A stretch of DNA of 64,000 nucleotides from an uncultured Eubacteriales bacterium (GTDB lineage: Bacteria; Bacillota; Clostridia; Oscillospirales; Acutalibacteraceae). The translations under genes were made by a program, and so were the position numbers. The notes under the pieces were generated by a model. That model did no database searches. It was not told where the DNA came from and worked only from the letters and a program-made list of their open reading frames with translations. How positions within the stretch are numbered: position 1 is the first letter of the stretch; each line of letters begins with the position of its first letter. Positions 1 to 9,109 of the stretch are shown in pieces. Where the stretch lies: the NCBI GenBank assembly GCA_934728355.1, contig CAKVEA010000001.1:124001-188000 (forward strand), given 5' to 3'.

Positions 1-1273
1 CTCCTCGGTTTACACCATTTGTAATAGCGGAATAGTAAAGTAAAATAGTTCCCAATGAAGATATTACTATACTTATAACTCCACTTATTTTTATTAACAA
101 AGGTGGTGAATATTCAAGTTTTTCAACTTCTGAGTACTGTTCTGCCCATTTCGCAAATGCGCGTTTTTCAGCTCCGGCAACTTTTATTTTTTGAATTCCT
201 CCGAAAAGTGCAAATACAAGTGATTGAAGTTTAGGAGACAAATCTAATTTTTTCCTGTAAATTCTTTGTCTGAATATAGTCATGAAAATCAAATACAAAA
301 TATTTATAACTATAATTATCATGCCCGGGACAACCAAACTCGGTGCAAATAAATACATCTGAAATAAATATCCAAACGAAAAGAAAGTTGTAAGTCCTGT
401 AGACATAACTGCACTTACGATTTCTTGGCAAAGCAAAGAAATATGACCCATTCTACTTGCAAGTTCGCCGGAAGTGTAATTTTTAAAAAACTTTGTCGGC
501 AAACTGAAAAATCTTATCATAATAGCACTGTTTACAGTTAAAATGAACCTAGTCCTGAATCTGTTAGTCACCACTTTATTAACTATTCCTAAAATCATAC
601 TTCCGATGGTTACACCGAAAAGAGAAAAAGCAATAGGAAGTATCAAAGAATCTTGTCCTGAAGGAATAAGTATATTATATATAACTCTTGTTACATGAGG
701 TGTAAACATTCCAAGTAATTGAAGTATAAAAGCAGTTACCACTATAAATGCAATATCTGCCTTAGAAAAATTAGAAATCATAAATTTTATTAAATCTCTT
801 ATTTTCAATTCCCTCAAAGGAAAAGACTTATAAAAGCAAAATGCATCAACATTCAAATTTTTTGCTGTTTTTTCATTTACTTTTATTTCTTCACCTTCAG
901 GTGTTCTATAGAAATATCCGGACCATGCCCCAGGCAGTATCGAAACTACATAACCGTCTTTAGTGCTTCCTAAGAAACATCCTGTAGCATCTTTCCACCA
1001 ATTACCCTTAAGTTCTACTCGACGCCTCATAGTACATGAAGGTCTCAACATATATTCAAGCTGAGAGTCAAGATCAGTTATATTATCAGGAACATCAGGA
1101 ACTTCTTTACCAAGATACTTCAGTATTTCTGCCACTGATCCTTTTGTTTGTTTAGCTGCTTTTAAAGCATTTATTCCAACTATAGAAAGCAAATCTGAAA
1201 AGGCGCCCTGGAACATTGCATCGTCACTTTTACGTCGTCTTTCGATTTGACTTTCCAAAAATTCTTTACTCAT
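1..1273 (-). CDS. NHLM-type bacteriocin ABC transporter, permease/ATP-binding protein (partial)
   Basis: About 424 N-terminal residues are visible; the rest, including the nucleotide-binding domain, lies beyond the window edge. The start is ATG at 1273, preceded by GGAGG at about 1287-1291. The N-terminal part carries a WWKDATG segment, a 'ILPGAWSGYFYRTPEG' stretch and an AFCFYKSFPLRELKI linker, as in the non-peptidase ABC component of NHLM (nitrile hydratase leader microcin) export systems. A six-helix exporter domain follows, with an RMGHISLLCQEIV coupling-type segment. It follows the C39 exporter gene by 20 nt, so the two probably form one operon and cooperate in secreting leader-bearing peptides. 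Family assignment rests on recalled sequence features and gene order. Confidence 0.85.
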   Translation of the reverse strand, partial: MSKEFLESQIERRRKSDDAMFQGAFSDLLSIVGINALKAAKQTKGSVAEILKYLGKEVPDVPDNITDLDSQLEYMLRPSCTMRRRVELKGNWWKDATGCFLGSTKDGYVVSILPGAWSGYFYRTPEGEEIKVNEKTAKNLNVDAFCFYKSFPLRELKIRDLIKFMISNFSKADIAFIVVTAFILQLLGMFTPHVTRVIYNILIPSGQDSLILPIAFSLFGVTIGSMILGIVNKVVTNRFRTRFILTVNSAIMIRFFSLPTKFFKNYTSGELASRMGHISLLCQEIVSAVMSTGLTTFFSFGYLFQMYLFAPSLVVPGMIIIVINILYLIFMTIFRQRIYRKKLDLSPKLQSLVFALFGGIQKIKVAGAEKRAFAKWAEQYSEVEKLEYSPPLLIKISGVISIVISSLGTILLYYSAITNGVNRG

Positions 1274-1293
1274 ACTTAAATTGTCGCCTCCTT

Positions 1294-3444
1294 TTATTCA
1301 GTTATAACCAGTTCTTTATATCTTCCGTTGTTTTTGATAAGCTCATCATGCTTACCACGTTCAACTACTTTTCCTTTATCAAGAACAATTATCTCATCAC
1401 AGTCTCTTATTGTAGAAAGTCTATGAGCAACCACTATACATGTACAACCCAAACGACGAATATTTTTCATAACAATATTTTCGGTTTTTGCATCAAGAGC
1501 AGAAGTAGCTTCATCTAAAATTATAACAGTAGGTTCTTGAGCAAGTGCTCTTGCAATTTCTATTCTTTGGCATTGTCCGCCTGAAAAATCTCTTCCGCCT
1601 TCTTTAAGAACATGGTTATACCCATCCGGACGCGCAACTATTGCATCATGAATATCGGAATCTTTTGCAGCCATCATTACAGCAAAATCCTCTATAGAAT
1701 CATCCCACATTTTAATGTTATTTTTAATTGTATCATGGAACATAACTTTTTCTTGGTCGACCATAGAAACCGAACTATGAAATCTATAAGATCCGACTTC
1801 ATCTTTAGTAAGACCATCAAATGTTATTTTCCCACTCCATGGTTTATAAAGTCCTGTAATAAGTTTAGCAATAGTCGACTTTCCGCTTCCACTTCCTCCG
1901 ACTATAGCTATCCAAGCACCAGGTTTAAGTGTCATACTAAAATTTTCCAAAAGAGGAGGAGCAAGTTTACTGTATCCAAAAGTTATATTTTCAAGCTTAA
2001 CTTCTCCCTTGAGTTTGCGTTCAGTATCTTGTGATTTTACAGGCTCTTTGTCATTTACATCAGTAGGATAATCAAGAACGTCCTCAACTCTTTCCATTTC
2101 ACAACGCATACTTATAAAGCTTTCATAAATGTCTATTATTTCACTTATAGGAGCAAAAAATTTAGTTAAAAAAGATTGAAAAGCCGTTAACATACCAATT
2201 GTGAAATGACCGTGCATAATCAAATAAACACCCGAAAAAAGAAGTATAAGTCCGGCTATACTGTCAACTACTTCCGGCAAAACTCCAATATATTGAGTAA
2301 ATTTAGATACCGCCACATTATCATTATTTTGCTTTGAAAAAAATCCTGCCCAACGTTCAAAATAACCGCTTTCAGCACCAGTAGATTTAATAGTTTCTAT
2401 CATCTCAAATCCTGTATACGTAACACTTACGATTTTACCTTGGTTTTGCGCAGAAGCACGCTGAAAGTTGAGCATTTTGTTAGCTGTATATCTGGCTATA
2501 AGCATATTTAAAACGGCAGCTCCAATTCCAATTAAAGTTAAAATCCAGCTATAACGTATCATAAAGAAAAGATACAAAAACATAGAAATAATTCTTATAA
2601 ACATCGGTGCAATTTTTTTAATAAGTGTTAATGCTATTGTACCCGTGGATTCTTGCCTTGAAACTATATCACCGACATATCTTTGAGAGAAGAAATCAAG
2701 TGGTAATCTTAAAACATGCCACATAAATTTCGAACTGGAAACAAGAGAAAATTTCCCTTCTATTTTCAACCAATATATAGACTGTATGATTTCAATCATT
2801 ACTCGGACTACTAATACTACAAGCATTACCATTAAGAAAGGATAAAGCCATTCCGGATTAGACCCCGACAAAAGATTATCCATAAATATTTTGCTGAATA
2901 TCGGCGAAGCTGTATCCATAATACTAAGTGCAAAACTTACAAGAGCTGCCAAGATAAATGGTCCAACCGCGCCCTTTAAGCACCTTTTTGCGAAAGTCAA
3001 TACACTTTTTTGTTTTCCTTCGGGTTTAAATTCTTCCGTCGGAACAAAAGTAAGTGCTATTCCTGTAAAAGATTGATCAAATTCTTCAAGACTAACAGTA
3101 ACTTTTCCTCTTGCAGGATCATTCAAGTAAATTTTTCCCTTTTTAAAATTGACACCACAAAGTACAACAAAATGGTTAAAATTCCAGTGTATTATTGCCG
3201 GAAGAGGCAAAGACTCTAAAGCCGAAGGCTCTAAACGATATCCGGCAGCTTTAAATCCATATGATCGTCCTGCATTTAAAATATTTTTAGCAATACTTCC
3301 GTCTCTTGAAACACCGCAGTCAGCACGCACTTGAGTAAGCGGAAGCCATTTTTTGTAATATGCTGCAATCATGCAAAGGCAAGCTGCACCGCACTCCAAT
3401 GCTTCCATTTGCATGACTACCGGCACTTTACAAATTTTACCCAT
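1294..3444 (-). CDS. NHLM-type ABC exporter with N-terminal C39 peptidase
   Basis: 716 residues, the usual size for a peptidase-containing ABC transporter. The N-terminal C39 domain (about 1-130) cleaves double-glycine leaders: Q12 and catalytic C18 in QMEALECGAA, H91 in HWNFNHFVVL, and D109 in LNDPARG are all present. Transmembrane helices span about 160-430. The ATPase domain has Walker A GGSGSGKST (516-524), signature SGGQ (621-624) and Walker B IILDEATSALD (about 641-651), so it looks fully active. It lies 24 nt downstream of the HlyD-like gene and 20 nt upstream of the second ABC gene, the canonical NHLM trio. No peptide-modifying enzyme is visible in the window. Likely substrates include the GG-leader peptides at 23835 and 25485, by inference. 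Confidence 0.95.
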   Translation of the reverse strand: MGKICKVPVVMQMEALECGAACLCMIAAYYKKWLPLTQVRADCGVSRDGSIAKNILNAGRSYGFKAAGYRLEPSALESLPLPAIIHWNFNHFVVLCGVNFKKGKIYLNDPARGKVTVSLEEFDQSFTGIALTFVPTEEFKPEGKQKSVLTFAKRCLKGAVGPFILAALVSFALSIMDTASPIFSKIFMDNLLSGSNPEWLYPFLMVMLVVLVVRVMIEIIQSIYWLKIEGKFSLVSSSKFMWHVLRLPLDFFSQRYVGDIVSRQESTGTIALTLIKKIAPMFIRIISMFLYLFFMIRYSWILTLIGIGAAVLNMLIARYTANKMLNFQRASAQNQGKIVSVTYTGFEMIETIKSTGAESGYFERWAGFFSKQNNDNVAVSKFTQYIGVLPEVVDSIAGLILLFSGVYLIMHGHFTIGMLTAFQSFLTKFFAPISEIIDIYESFISMRCEMERVEDVLDYPTDVNDKEPVKSQDTERKLKGEVKLENITFGYSKLAPPLLENFSMTLKPGAWIAIVGGSGSGKSTIAKLITGLYKPWSGKITFDGLTKDEVGSYRFHSSVSMVDQEKVMFHDTIKNNIKMWDDSIEDFAVMMAAKDSDIHDAIVARPDGYNHVLKEGGRDFSGGQCQRIEIARALAQEPTVIILDEATSALDAKTENIVMKNIRRLGCTCIVVAHRLSTIRDCDEIIVLDKGKVVERGKHDELIKNNGRYKELVITE

Positions 3445-3468
3445 AAAAAATCACCTCCCATAGTATAA

Positions 3469-4053
3469 CTACTTATTAAATATAAGCTCATAGGCTTTAG
3501 TTCCGCCAGTTATAGCAGAAATGTTACAAACTGTTCCTTCGGTAATTTCGGGTTTTTCGCCCTCATCACTCGACCATTCATCCATAGAAAGCTTAACCTC
3601 AACCAAATTTCCATTTGTGCTTGAAGAAATTAAAGAATAAAATATTTGAGGATTAGAAAAATTACTTGATAAATATTCAGTAGTTATAATATTTGATCCT
3701 ACGGACACAACTTTACCTTTTATGTATCCGTATTGTTCCCTGTCAGCATAATCCGGAGAAATTTGAACTTCCATTCCCTCGGAAAGTCTTTTACTGGTTG
3801 AAAGAGGAACAAAACAATAAACCCCTTCATTTCCTCTGACATCTGTTGCCACCATACCGGTTAATTCAACTGTTTTTGGAATAACACCAGAAAAAGCCCA
3901 AACTATTCCCGCTATTAAAATAGTAAAAATTCCTACCAACAAGATTACCAAGCTCGGATTTGTTACTTTTACATAATCATTTAACTTGTCCGGTGAGGAT
4001 ATTCTTTCTAAACTACTTTTTCTAAATAAGGTGCTACTTTCGTTTTCAGCCAT
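3469..4053 (-). CDS. NHLM-type HlyD-like secretion protein, short form
   Basis: 194 residues. The N-terminus LFRKSSLERISSPDKLNDYV followed by one transmembrane helix (about 33-55, LVILLVGIFTILIAGIVWAF) matches the start of NHLM membrane-fusion proteins. After 'VIPKTVELTGMV' a short lipoyl/beta-barrel region (EGMEVQISPDYAD, GYIKGKVVSVG) ends near residue 194. Typical members are, from memory, roughly 400 residues with a coiled-coil hairpin; that hairpin is missing here. There is no sign of frameshift, since the reading frame runs cleanly to a stop and the next gene follows at 24 nt. It is the first gene of the export operon. A Gram-positive cell may not need the long periplasmic hairpin. Confidence 0.85.
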   Translation of the reverse strand: MAENESSTLFRKSSLERISSPDKLNDYVKVTNPSLVILLVGIFTILIAGIVWAFSGVIPKTVELTGMVATDVRGNEGVYCFVPLSTSKRLSEGMEVQISPDYADREQYGYIKGKVVSVGSNIITTEYLSSNFSNPQIFYSLISSSTNGNLVEVKLSMDEWSSDEGEKPEITEGTVCNISAITGGTKAYELIFNK

Positions 4054-4127
4054 AACAAATACCTTCTTTCAATTAATTTTGAATAAAAATATATATATAA
4101 ATCCTACAAATATTGTTTTACATATAG

Positions 4128-4156
4128 ATAATAAATATATTCCATAAAAAAGTCAA
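4128..4156 (-). promoter_or_regulatory. Promoter of the NHLM export operon
   Basis: On the minus strand: TTGACT (4151-4156), 17-nt spacer, TATTAT (4128-4133), a good sigma-A pattern. It lies about 75 nt upstream of the HlyD-like start and downstream of the V-ATPase terminator, so the export operon is transcribed independently of the ATPase genes. Confidence 0.75.
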
Positions 4157-4196
4157 TACCAAATAAAAAAATCTATTTATTTATATCAAGAAAAAC

Positions 4197-4221
4197 AGAC
4201 TTTCTTAAATTCAGAAAGTCT
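4197..4221 (-). terminator. Rho-independent terminator of the V-ATPase operon
   Basis: Perfect 9-bp inverted repeat AGACTTTCT / AGAAAGTCT with a 7-nt loop, followed on the minus strand by GTTTTTCTT. It overlaps the ntpD stop codon and separates the V-ATPase operon from the export operon. Confidence 0.85.
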
Positions 4222-4828
4222 ATTTTGATTTTTTGCTATTCTTCATAACCTTTAATCTAGAAAATTCTTCTCTTTCTTTTTCTTCCAATGCATCAGTTAT
4301 AAATGTTATCATACTTTCAAATTTCGGGATCATAACGTTTTTAAGTGCATTTGCTCTCTTTTGAGTTTTCTTTATTGCATTGGCAAGAAGATAGACACTA
4401 CTTTCAACTTCTGCTAAAGTTGCTGTTAACCTACGGACCTCTCTAAAACAAGAATAAGCTTTGTCAAGATCTGAATTTGAATTATAAAGTCCAAATGGGA
4501 CCTCTGCATTTTCAAGCTCTATGAATTGAACAATAGGTATTTCAACACCCATAACACTCCTGAATGAAAGCTTTAATCTAGATTCAATCGGCACAGCAAG
4601 AGAAAGTTCTTGGCAAATGCCAAGTGAAATATTTGCATTATGAAGCATATTAAAAGCTTTGGTATATATTGCATCAATATGGCCTTGTATTTCCTCTGCT
4701 TTTTCAATTAGAGTCATCATTTCACGAATAAGTATATTTCTTTTTCGGTCGAGAAGCTCAAAACCAACTTTTGACAAATCATAAGACTTTTTTGTAGCTA
4801 TTAAATTTCCTTTTGTTGGAGCAATCAA
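4220..4828 (-). CDS. ntpD: V-type ATP synthase/ATPase subunit D
   Basis: 202 residues, normal for the central rotor shaft subunit D, which couples ATP hydrolysis in the A3B3 head to rotation of the membrane ring. Typical N-terminal pattern: IAPTKGNLIATKKSYDLSKV, then a long helix (LLDRKRNILIREMMTLIEKA), and a C-terminal helix rich in charged residues (TQKRANALKNVMIPKFES). It is the last gene of the operon, 18 nt after ntpB. Start ATG at 4828 with an AGGAGG-type site upstream. Confidence 0.96.
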   Translation of the reverse strand: MIAPTKGNLIATKKSYDLSKVGFELLDRKRNILIREMMTLIEKAEEIQGHIDAIYTKAFNMLHNANISLGICQELSLAVPIESRLKLSFRSVMGVEIPIVQFIELENAEVPFGLYNSNSDLDKAYSCFREVRRLTATLAEVESSVYLLANAIKKTQKRANALKNVMIPKFESMITFITDALEEKEREEFSRLKVMKNSKKSK

Positions 4829-4846
4829 TTACAATCCCTCCTTTAT

Positions 4847-6298
4847 TTAATTGTCATCAATATCGTCATCGTTTTCATCATTTTCAAACAAATCAATTGT
4901 GATTTTACGTTTAAGAAGATCTTTATCTTCAATATAAAATTTATCCAACGTTTCACTACTGACTCTATCCAGTTCTTGACGCGGTAAAATTGATAAAAGC
5001 TTCCATCCGAGATCTAAGCTTTGTTCAATAGTTCTATTTTCATTAAATCCTTGACTTATAAATCTATTTTCAAAAGCTTTACCAAACTCAATATATAACT
5101 TATCGATAGCAGAAAGATCCTCTTCACCGATAACAGATGCAAGTGCTCTTGCATCTTGAACTTTTGCATATGCTGCAAAAAGCTGATTTGCAAGTTCCGG
5201 ATGATCTGCTCTGGTGAATCCTTCTCCGATACCATCCTTCATAAGACGAGAAAGAGAAGGAAGAACTGAAATAGGAGGGTAATTTCCTTTTCTATCCATA
5301 GATCTGTCTAAAACTATCTGACCCTCGGTTATATATCCTGTTAAATCCGGAACAGGATGAGTAATATCGTCATTAGGCATTGTTAAAATAGGTATTTGAG
5401 TTATAGATCCTTGTTTTCCTTTTACCATTCCGGCTCTTTCATAAAGTGACGCAAAGTCAGAATAAAGATATCCGGGATAACCCTTTCTTCCGGGGATTTC
5501 TCCTTTGGAAGAACTGAATTCTCTAAGTGCTTCTGCATATGAAGTCATATCAGTCATTATAACAAGAACATGCATTCCAAGCTCAAAAGCTAAATACTCA
5601 GCGGTTGTTAAAGCACATCTCGGAGCTAAAATTCTTTCGATTACAGGGTCGCTTGAAAGATTAAGATACATAACAACCCTTTCAATTACACCTGTTTCAT
5701 CAAATTTACGTCTGAAATATTCCGCAACGTCATTTTTTACTCCCATAGCAGCAAAAACTATTGCCAAATTTCCTTTTCCTTTATCATCTATTTTTGCTTG
5801 ACGTGCTATTTGAACAGCAAGTTCATTGTGTTTCATACCCGAGCCGGAAAAAATAGGTAATTTCTGACCTCTTATAAGTGTTGACAGAACATCAATAGCT
5901 GAAATCCCTGTATTAATATAATTTTGTGGGTATACTCTTGATATAGGATTTATTGGTGTTCCATTAATATTCATTTTTTTATGAGGGAAAACTCTACCGA
6001 GATTATCAAGAGGTTTACCTGATCCGCTAAAAACTCTTCCTAATATTTCGGGAGAAAGAGAAATTTCCATAGGATGGCCTTGAAGTTTAACACTTGTATT
6101 TGAAAGGGATATTGACCCTGTTCCTTCAAAAACCTGTACCACAACTCTTTTGCCATCTATTTGTACTACTCTGCCTTTTCTGTAATTTCCATCGCTTAAT
6201 TTTATATCAACAACTTCTTCATACGAGGCATTTTCAACTCCATCCAAAACTATAAGAGAGCCACTAATTTCTTTTAATCCAACATAATTTAAAACCAT
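4847..6298 (-). CDS. ntpB: V-type ATPase subunit B (regulatory, non-catalytic)
   Basis: 483 residues. Subunit B alternates with A in the soluble head and binds nucleotide without hydrolysing it. The P-loop is degenerate as expected (PIFSGSGMKHNE in place of GxxGxGKT), and the family segments ITQIPILTMPNDDITHPVPD and TEGQIVLDRSMDRKGNYPPI are present. The C-terminus has an acidic tail (DLFENDENDDDIDDN) that makes it about 20 residues longer than the usual length I recall. ATG start with AGGAGG 12 nt upstream. It lies 24 nt after ntpA. Confidence 0.97.
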   Translation of the reverse strand: MVLNYVGLKEISGSLIVLDGVENASYEEVVDIKLSDGNYRKGRVVQIDGKRVVVQVFEGTGSISLSNTSVKLQGHPMEISLSPEILGRVFSGSGKPLDNLGRVFPHKKMNINGTPINPISRVYPQNYINTGISAIDVLSTLIRGQKLPIFSGSGMKHNELAVQIARQAKIDDKGKGNLAIVFAAMGVKNDVAEYFRRKFDETGVIERVVMYLNLSSDPVIERILAPRCALTTAEYLAFELGMHVLVIMTDMTSYAEALREFSSSKGEIPGRKGYPGYLYSDFASLYERAGMVKGKQGSITQIPILTMPNDDITHPVPDLTGYITEGQIVLDRSMDRKGNYPPISVLPSLSRLMKDGIGEGFTRADHPELANQLFAAYAKVQDARALASVIGEEDLSAIDKLYIEFGKAFENRFISQGFNENRTIEQSLDLGWKLLSILPRQELDRVSSETLDKFYIEDKDLLKRKITIDLFENDENDDDIDDN

Positions 6299-6322
6299 TA
6301 AAAAAATACACCTCCTTAAATT

Positions 6323-8098
6323 TTAAACCTTTTCACTAATAATTTTATCAAGCACAGTATCAATTTCTTTTCTGTAATCATCTATTTTATTTATTTTATC
6401 ATTTGGAACATCATATTTTATTCTTGTGAGTTTATCGAATATTCCACTTTCAAGAGCTCTGGAAATCGGTATAGAAGCAGAAATCAACTGCCGCATTCTT
6501 TTATAAAGATACAAAATGGATTTCATCATCTTTTTTTGTTTTTCAAGAGGAACAAAAGTATCTTCTTTATGGAATGCATTTTGCTGCAAAAATCCAACTC
6601 GTATTACTCTTGCTATTTCAATTATCAATTTTTGATCATCAGGAAGAACATCTGCACCGACAAGTTTAACTATTTCCATAAGTTTATCTTCTTCACTTAA
6701 AATCGATGCTATTTTCTTTCTATATTTAACAAATGAATATCCAACATTGTCGTTATACCATTTATCAAGATCAGAGAAATATTCACTGTAACTATTAATC
6801 CAGTTAATAGCAGGGTAATGTCTTGCATATGCAAGTGCTTTGTCAAGAGCCCAAAAACATCTAACAAAACGTTTTGTATTTTGAGTTACCGGTTCGGAAA
6901 AATCCGATCCCTGAGGAGAAACCGCACCTATTATGGTAACAGATCCTTCAAGTCCACCTAAAACTTTTGTTCTTCCAGCTCTTTCATAAAATTCTGAAAG
7001 TCTTGACGGAAGATAAGGAGGGAATCCTTCTTCAGCGGGCATCTCTTCAAGTCTTCCAGAAATTTCTCTGAGAGCTTCAGCCCATCTTGAAGTTGAATCT
7101 GCCATTATAGCAACATCATAACCCATGTCTCTGTAATATTCCGCAAGAGTTACACCTGTATAAATAGAAGCTTCACGAGCCGCAACAGGCATATTTGAAG
7201 TATTGGCTATCAATATGGTACGCTCAGTCATAGGCTTTCCGGATTTTGGGTCCATAAGCTTTGAAAATTCATCAACTACTTGGCACATTTCATTTCCACG
7301 TTCACCACAACCAACATAGACTATTATATCTGCATCACACCATTTTGCAAGTTGATGCTGAGTCATGGTTTTACCTGTTCCAAATCCTCCAGGGACCGCG
7401 GCAACGCCTCCTTTTGCAACAGGAAACAATGTATCAATAACGCGCTGACCTGTAATCAAAGGGATATTTGAAGGAAGTCTTTTCTTAACAGGACGAGGTC
7501 TCCTAATAGGCCAATACTGACAAAGCGAAAGTTCTTTGATTTCACCTTTATCTGTTTTAATTTTTGCTATAACATCATGGACTTTATATTTTCCACTTGG
7601 CTTAACTTCAATAACTTCACCCGAAGTTTCGGGAGGAATCATACATTTATGATCAATTATAGAAGTTTCTTTGCATACTGCATAAACAGTTCCTTCGGAT
7701 AAAAAATCACCGATTTTTACCAAAATTTCAGTATTCCAAAGTTTTTCGGTATCAAGCGCTTCGACATTACACCCTCTGGAAATGAAAACTCCACTTTGAT
7801 TTTCTATTGCTTTTAGCGGTCTTTCTATACCATCAAAAATATTGTCAAGAAGTCCTGGACCTAAACAAACTTTCATAGGTCCGCCGGTTCCTTCAACTAG
7901 TTCACCGGGTTTTAAACCTGTAGTTTCTTCATAAACTTGAATTGTTGTTTGTTCATCGGTTATTCCTATAACTTCACCTATTAGACGTTCTTTTCCAACG
8001 TAAACCATTTCCATCATTGAAAATGACTTGGTGTTTTTTACAGTAACAACCGGACCATTTATTCCATATATTACATTTTTTTCTTTCATATTAATCAA
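6323..8098 (-). CDS. ntpA: V-type ATPase catalytic subunit A
   Basis: 591 residues if the TTG at 8098 is used, 588 from the ATG at 8089. It has the catalytic P-loop GGFGTGKT (237-244), the downstream catalytic glutamate in VGCGERGNEM, the A-subunit-specific non-homologous insert (about 110-200), and SRWAEALREISGRLEEMPAE. It hydrolyses or makes ATP in the A3B3 head. The usual Shine-Dalgarno is not adjacent to the start: AGGAGG lies at 8131-8136 and is separated from TTG/ATG by a hairpin (see the regulatory feature at 8101). Start choice is therefore uncertain; folding of the hairpin favours TTG 8098. Confidence 0.97.
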   Translation of the reverse strand: MINMKEKNVIYGINGPVVTVKNTKSFSMMEMVYVGKERLIGEVIGITDEQTTIQVYEETTGLKPGELVEGTGGPMKVCLGPGLLDNIFDGIERPLKAIENQSGVFISRGCNVEALDTEKLWNTEILVKIGDFLSEGTVYAVCKETSIIDHKCMIPPETSGEVIEVKPSGKYKVHDVIAKIKTDKGEIKELSLCQYWPIRRPRPVKKRLPSNIPLITGQRVIDTLFPVAKGGVAAVPGGFGTGKTMTQHQLAKWCDADIIVYVGCGERGNEMCQVVDEFSKLMDPKSGKPMTERTILIANTSNMPVAAREASIYTGVTLAEYYRDMGYDVAIMADSTSRWAEALREISGRLEEMPAEEGFPPYLPSRLSEFYERAGRTKVLGGLEGSVTIIGAVSPQGSDFSEPVTQNTKRFVRCFWALDKALAYARHYPAINWINSYSEYFSDLDKWYNDNVGYSFVKYRKKIASILSEEDKLMEIVKLVGADVLPDDQKLIIEIARVIRVGFLQQNAFHKEDTFVPLEKQKKMMKSILYLYKRMRQLISASIPISRALESGIFDKLTRIKYDVPNDKINKIDDYRKEIDTVLDKIISEKV

Positions 8099-8100
8099 AG

Positions 8101-8136
8101 AAGCGTATAGTATTTGAACTAAACGCTTATCCTCCT
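8101..8136 (-). promoter_or_regulatory. Structured Shine-Dalgarno spacer upstream of ntpA
   Basis: On the minus strand AGGAGG (8131-8136) is followed by AT and then a hairpin: AAGCGT (8123-8128) pairs with ACGCTT (8101-8106), and after a T.T mismatch TAGT pairs with ACTA around the hexaloop TCAAAT. Then CT leads into the TTG at 8098. In the linear sequence the SD is over 30 nt from any start codon; if the hairpin is counted as collapsed, the spacing to TTG becomes about 4 nt and to ATG about 13 nt. No other ribosome-binding site is visible before ntpA. Function is inferred. Confidence 0.55.
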
Positions 8137-8156
8137 AGTTTAAAATATTTTAATAC

Positions 8157-8750
8157 CTAAACTAATAAAATTCCAAATTCTTCAGCTGCCCAATCAAGTT
8201 GTTCTTTTAGTTTTGCATCTAATGTTTCATCCGCTATTATTCCAAGAGACTGGCTGTATCCTTTTATACCACCTATTAAAATATCTTTATCTACATCAAT
8301 CTCGCAAGGTTTTCCAAAAGCTTCACAAATCATATCTTTATATTTTAAATCTTCCTCTTTAATGAATAAGATTATATCACTGCTGTGTAAATAATTTCCT
8401 ATTGCTTTAGCATACCGTTTTAAAAACTCCTTATACCTTTCGGAAACAGAAAAATCAACCAACCTTTTATGACATTCTTTAAACATATCCTCCATAATTT
8501 CTTTTCTTCGGCGGAAAAACTTTTTTCTTTCTGCTAACTCTTTTCTCGAAACTTCTATAGATACCTTATTTTTCATTGCAATTAATTCTTTATTTATCAT
8601 TGCGTTTGCATCTTCAATTATTTCCTCTTCTGCTTTACGAAGTTCCATTTCTTCTTGCTTTTTAATATCTTCTAAAGTTTCAGAGTGTTTTCTCTTGGTA
8701 TACTTATTTATAGTGTCTAAAAAATTGCTTGCTTTATAGCTTTTACGCAT
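8157..8750 (-). CDS. ntpE: V-type ATPase subunit E (peripheral stalk)
   Basis: 197 residues. The N-terminal half is a charged helix typical of the peripheral stalk (EDIKKQEEMELRKAEEEIIE, then SRKELAERKKFFRRRKEIME); the C-terminal half forms the head-binding domain, with the GGIKGYSQSLGIIADETLDA segment matching the family 'GG+ ... G+i.DNT+' motif. Subunit E anchors the A3B3 head to subunit I with the G/H-type subunit. ATG at 8750 after a clear AGGAGGG. It lies between subunits F and A. Confidence 0.93.
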   Translation of the reverse strand: MRKSYKASNFLDTINKYTKRKHSETLEDIKKQEEMELRKAEEEIIEDANAMINKELIAMKNKVSIEVSRKELAERKKFFRRRKEIMEDMFKECHKRLVDFSVSERYKEFLKRYAKAIGNYLHSSDIILFIKEEDLKYKDMICEAFGKPCEIDVDKDILIGGIKGYSQSLGIIADETLDAKLKEQLDWAAEEFGILLV

Positions 8751-8787
8751 AAGTTAAATCCCTCCTAACTTAAAAGCCTTATGTTTA

Positions 8788-9096
8788 CTATATTTTCAAT
8801 CCTATAGCATCTCTTATATACCTTGTTATGGAATCTTTTTTTCTTCCTCCGGATTTACCGTCTGGTATTTCAACTATGAGAGGTTTATGACATTTCATCT
8901 TAAGCTCATATACAAGATCTTCGCAAAGTTTAACTAAATTTTCAGTTATTAAAACTATTGCAACATCTTCAATTTGAACTGCTTCCAAAAGTGCTTTTCT
9001 GGTTTCTTCTACTCCCTTAACCATAACTCCGGAAATACCGGCAAGACGCATGCCGACTATTATATCTGTATTATCACTTATAAGTTGAAATCTCAT
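8788..9096 (-). CDS. ntpG: V-type ATPase subunit F
   Basis: 102 residues, the usual length. It has a Rossmann-like small domain: MRFQLISDNTDIIVGMRLAG, GVEETRKAL, IEDVAIVLITENL, and KPLIVEIPDGKSG before a C-terminal helix, all as in subunit F of archaeal and bacterial V/A-ATPases. It binds the D shaft and is part of the rotor. The symbol follows the Enterococcus naming, where NtpG is subunit F. ATG directly after GGAGGTAAAAA. Confidence 0.93.
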   Translation of the reverse strand: MRFQLISDNTDIIVGMRLAGISGVMVKGVEETRKALLEAVQIEDVAIVLITENLVKLCEDLVYELKMKCHKPLIVEIPDGKSGGRKKDSITRYIRDAIGLKI

Positions 9097-9109
9097 TTTT
9101 TACCTCCTA

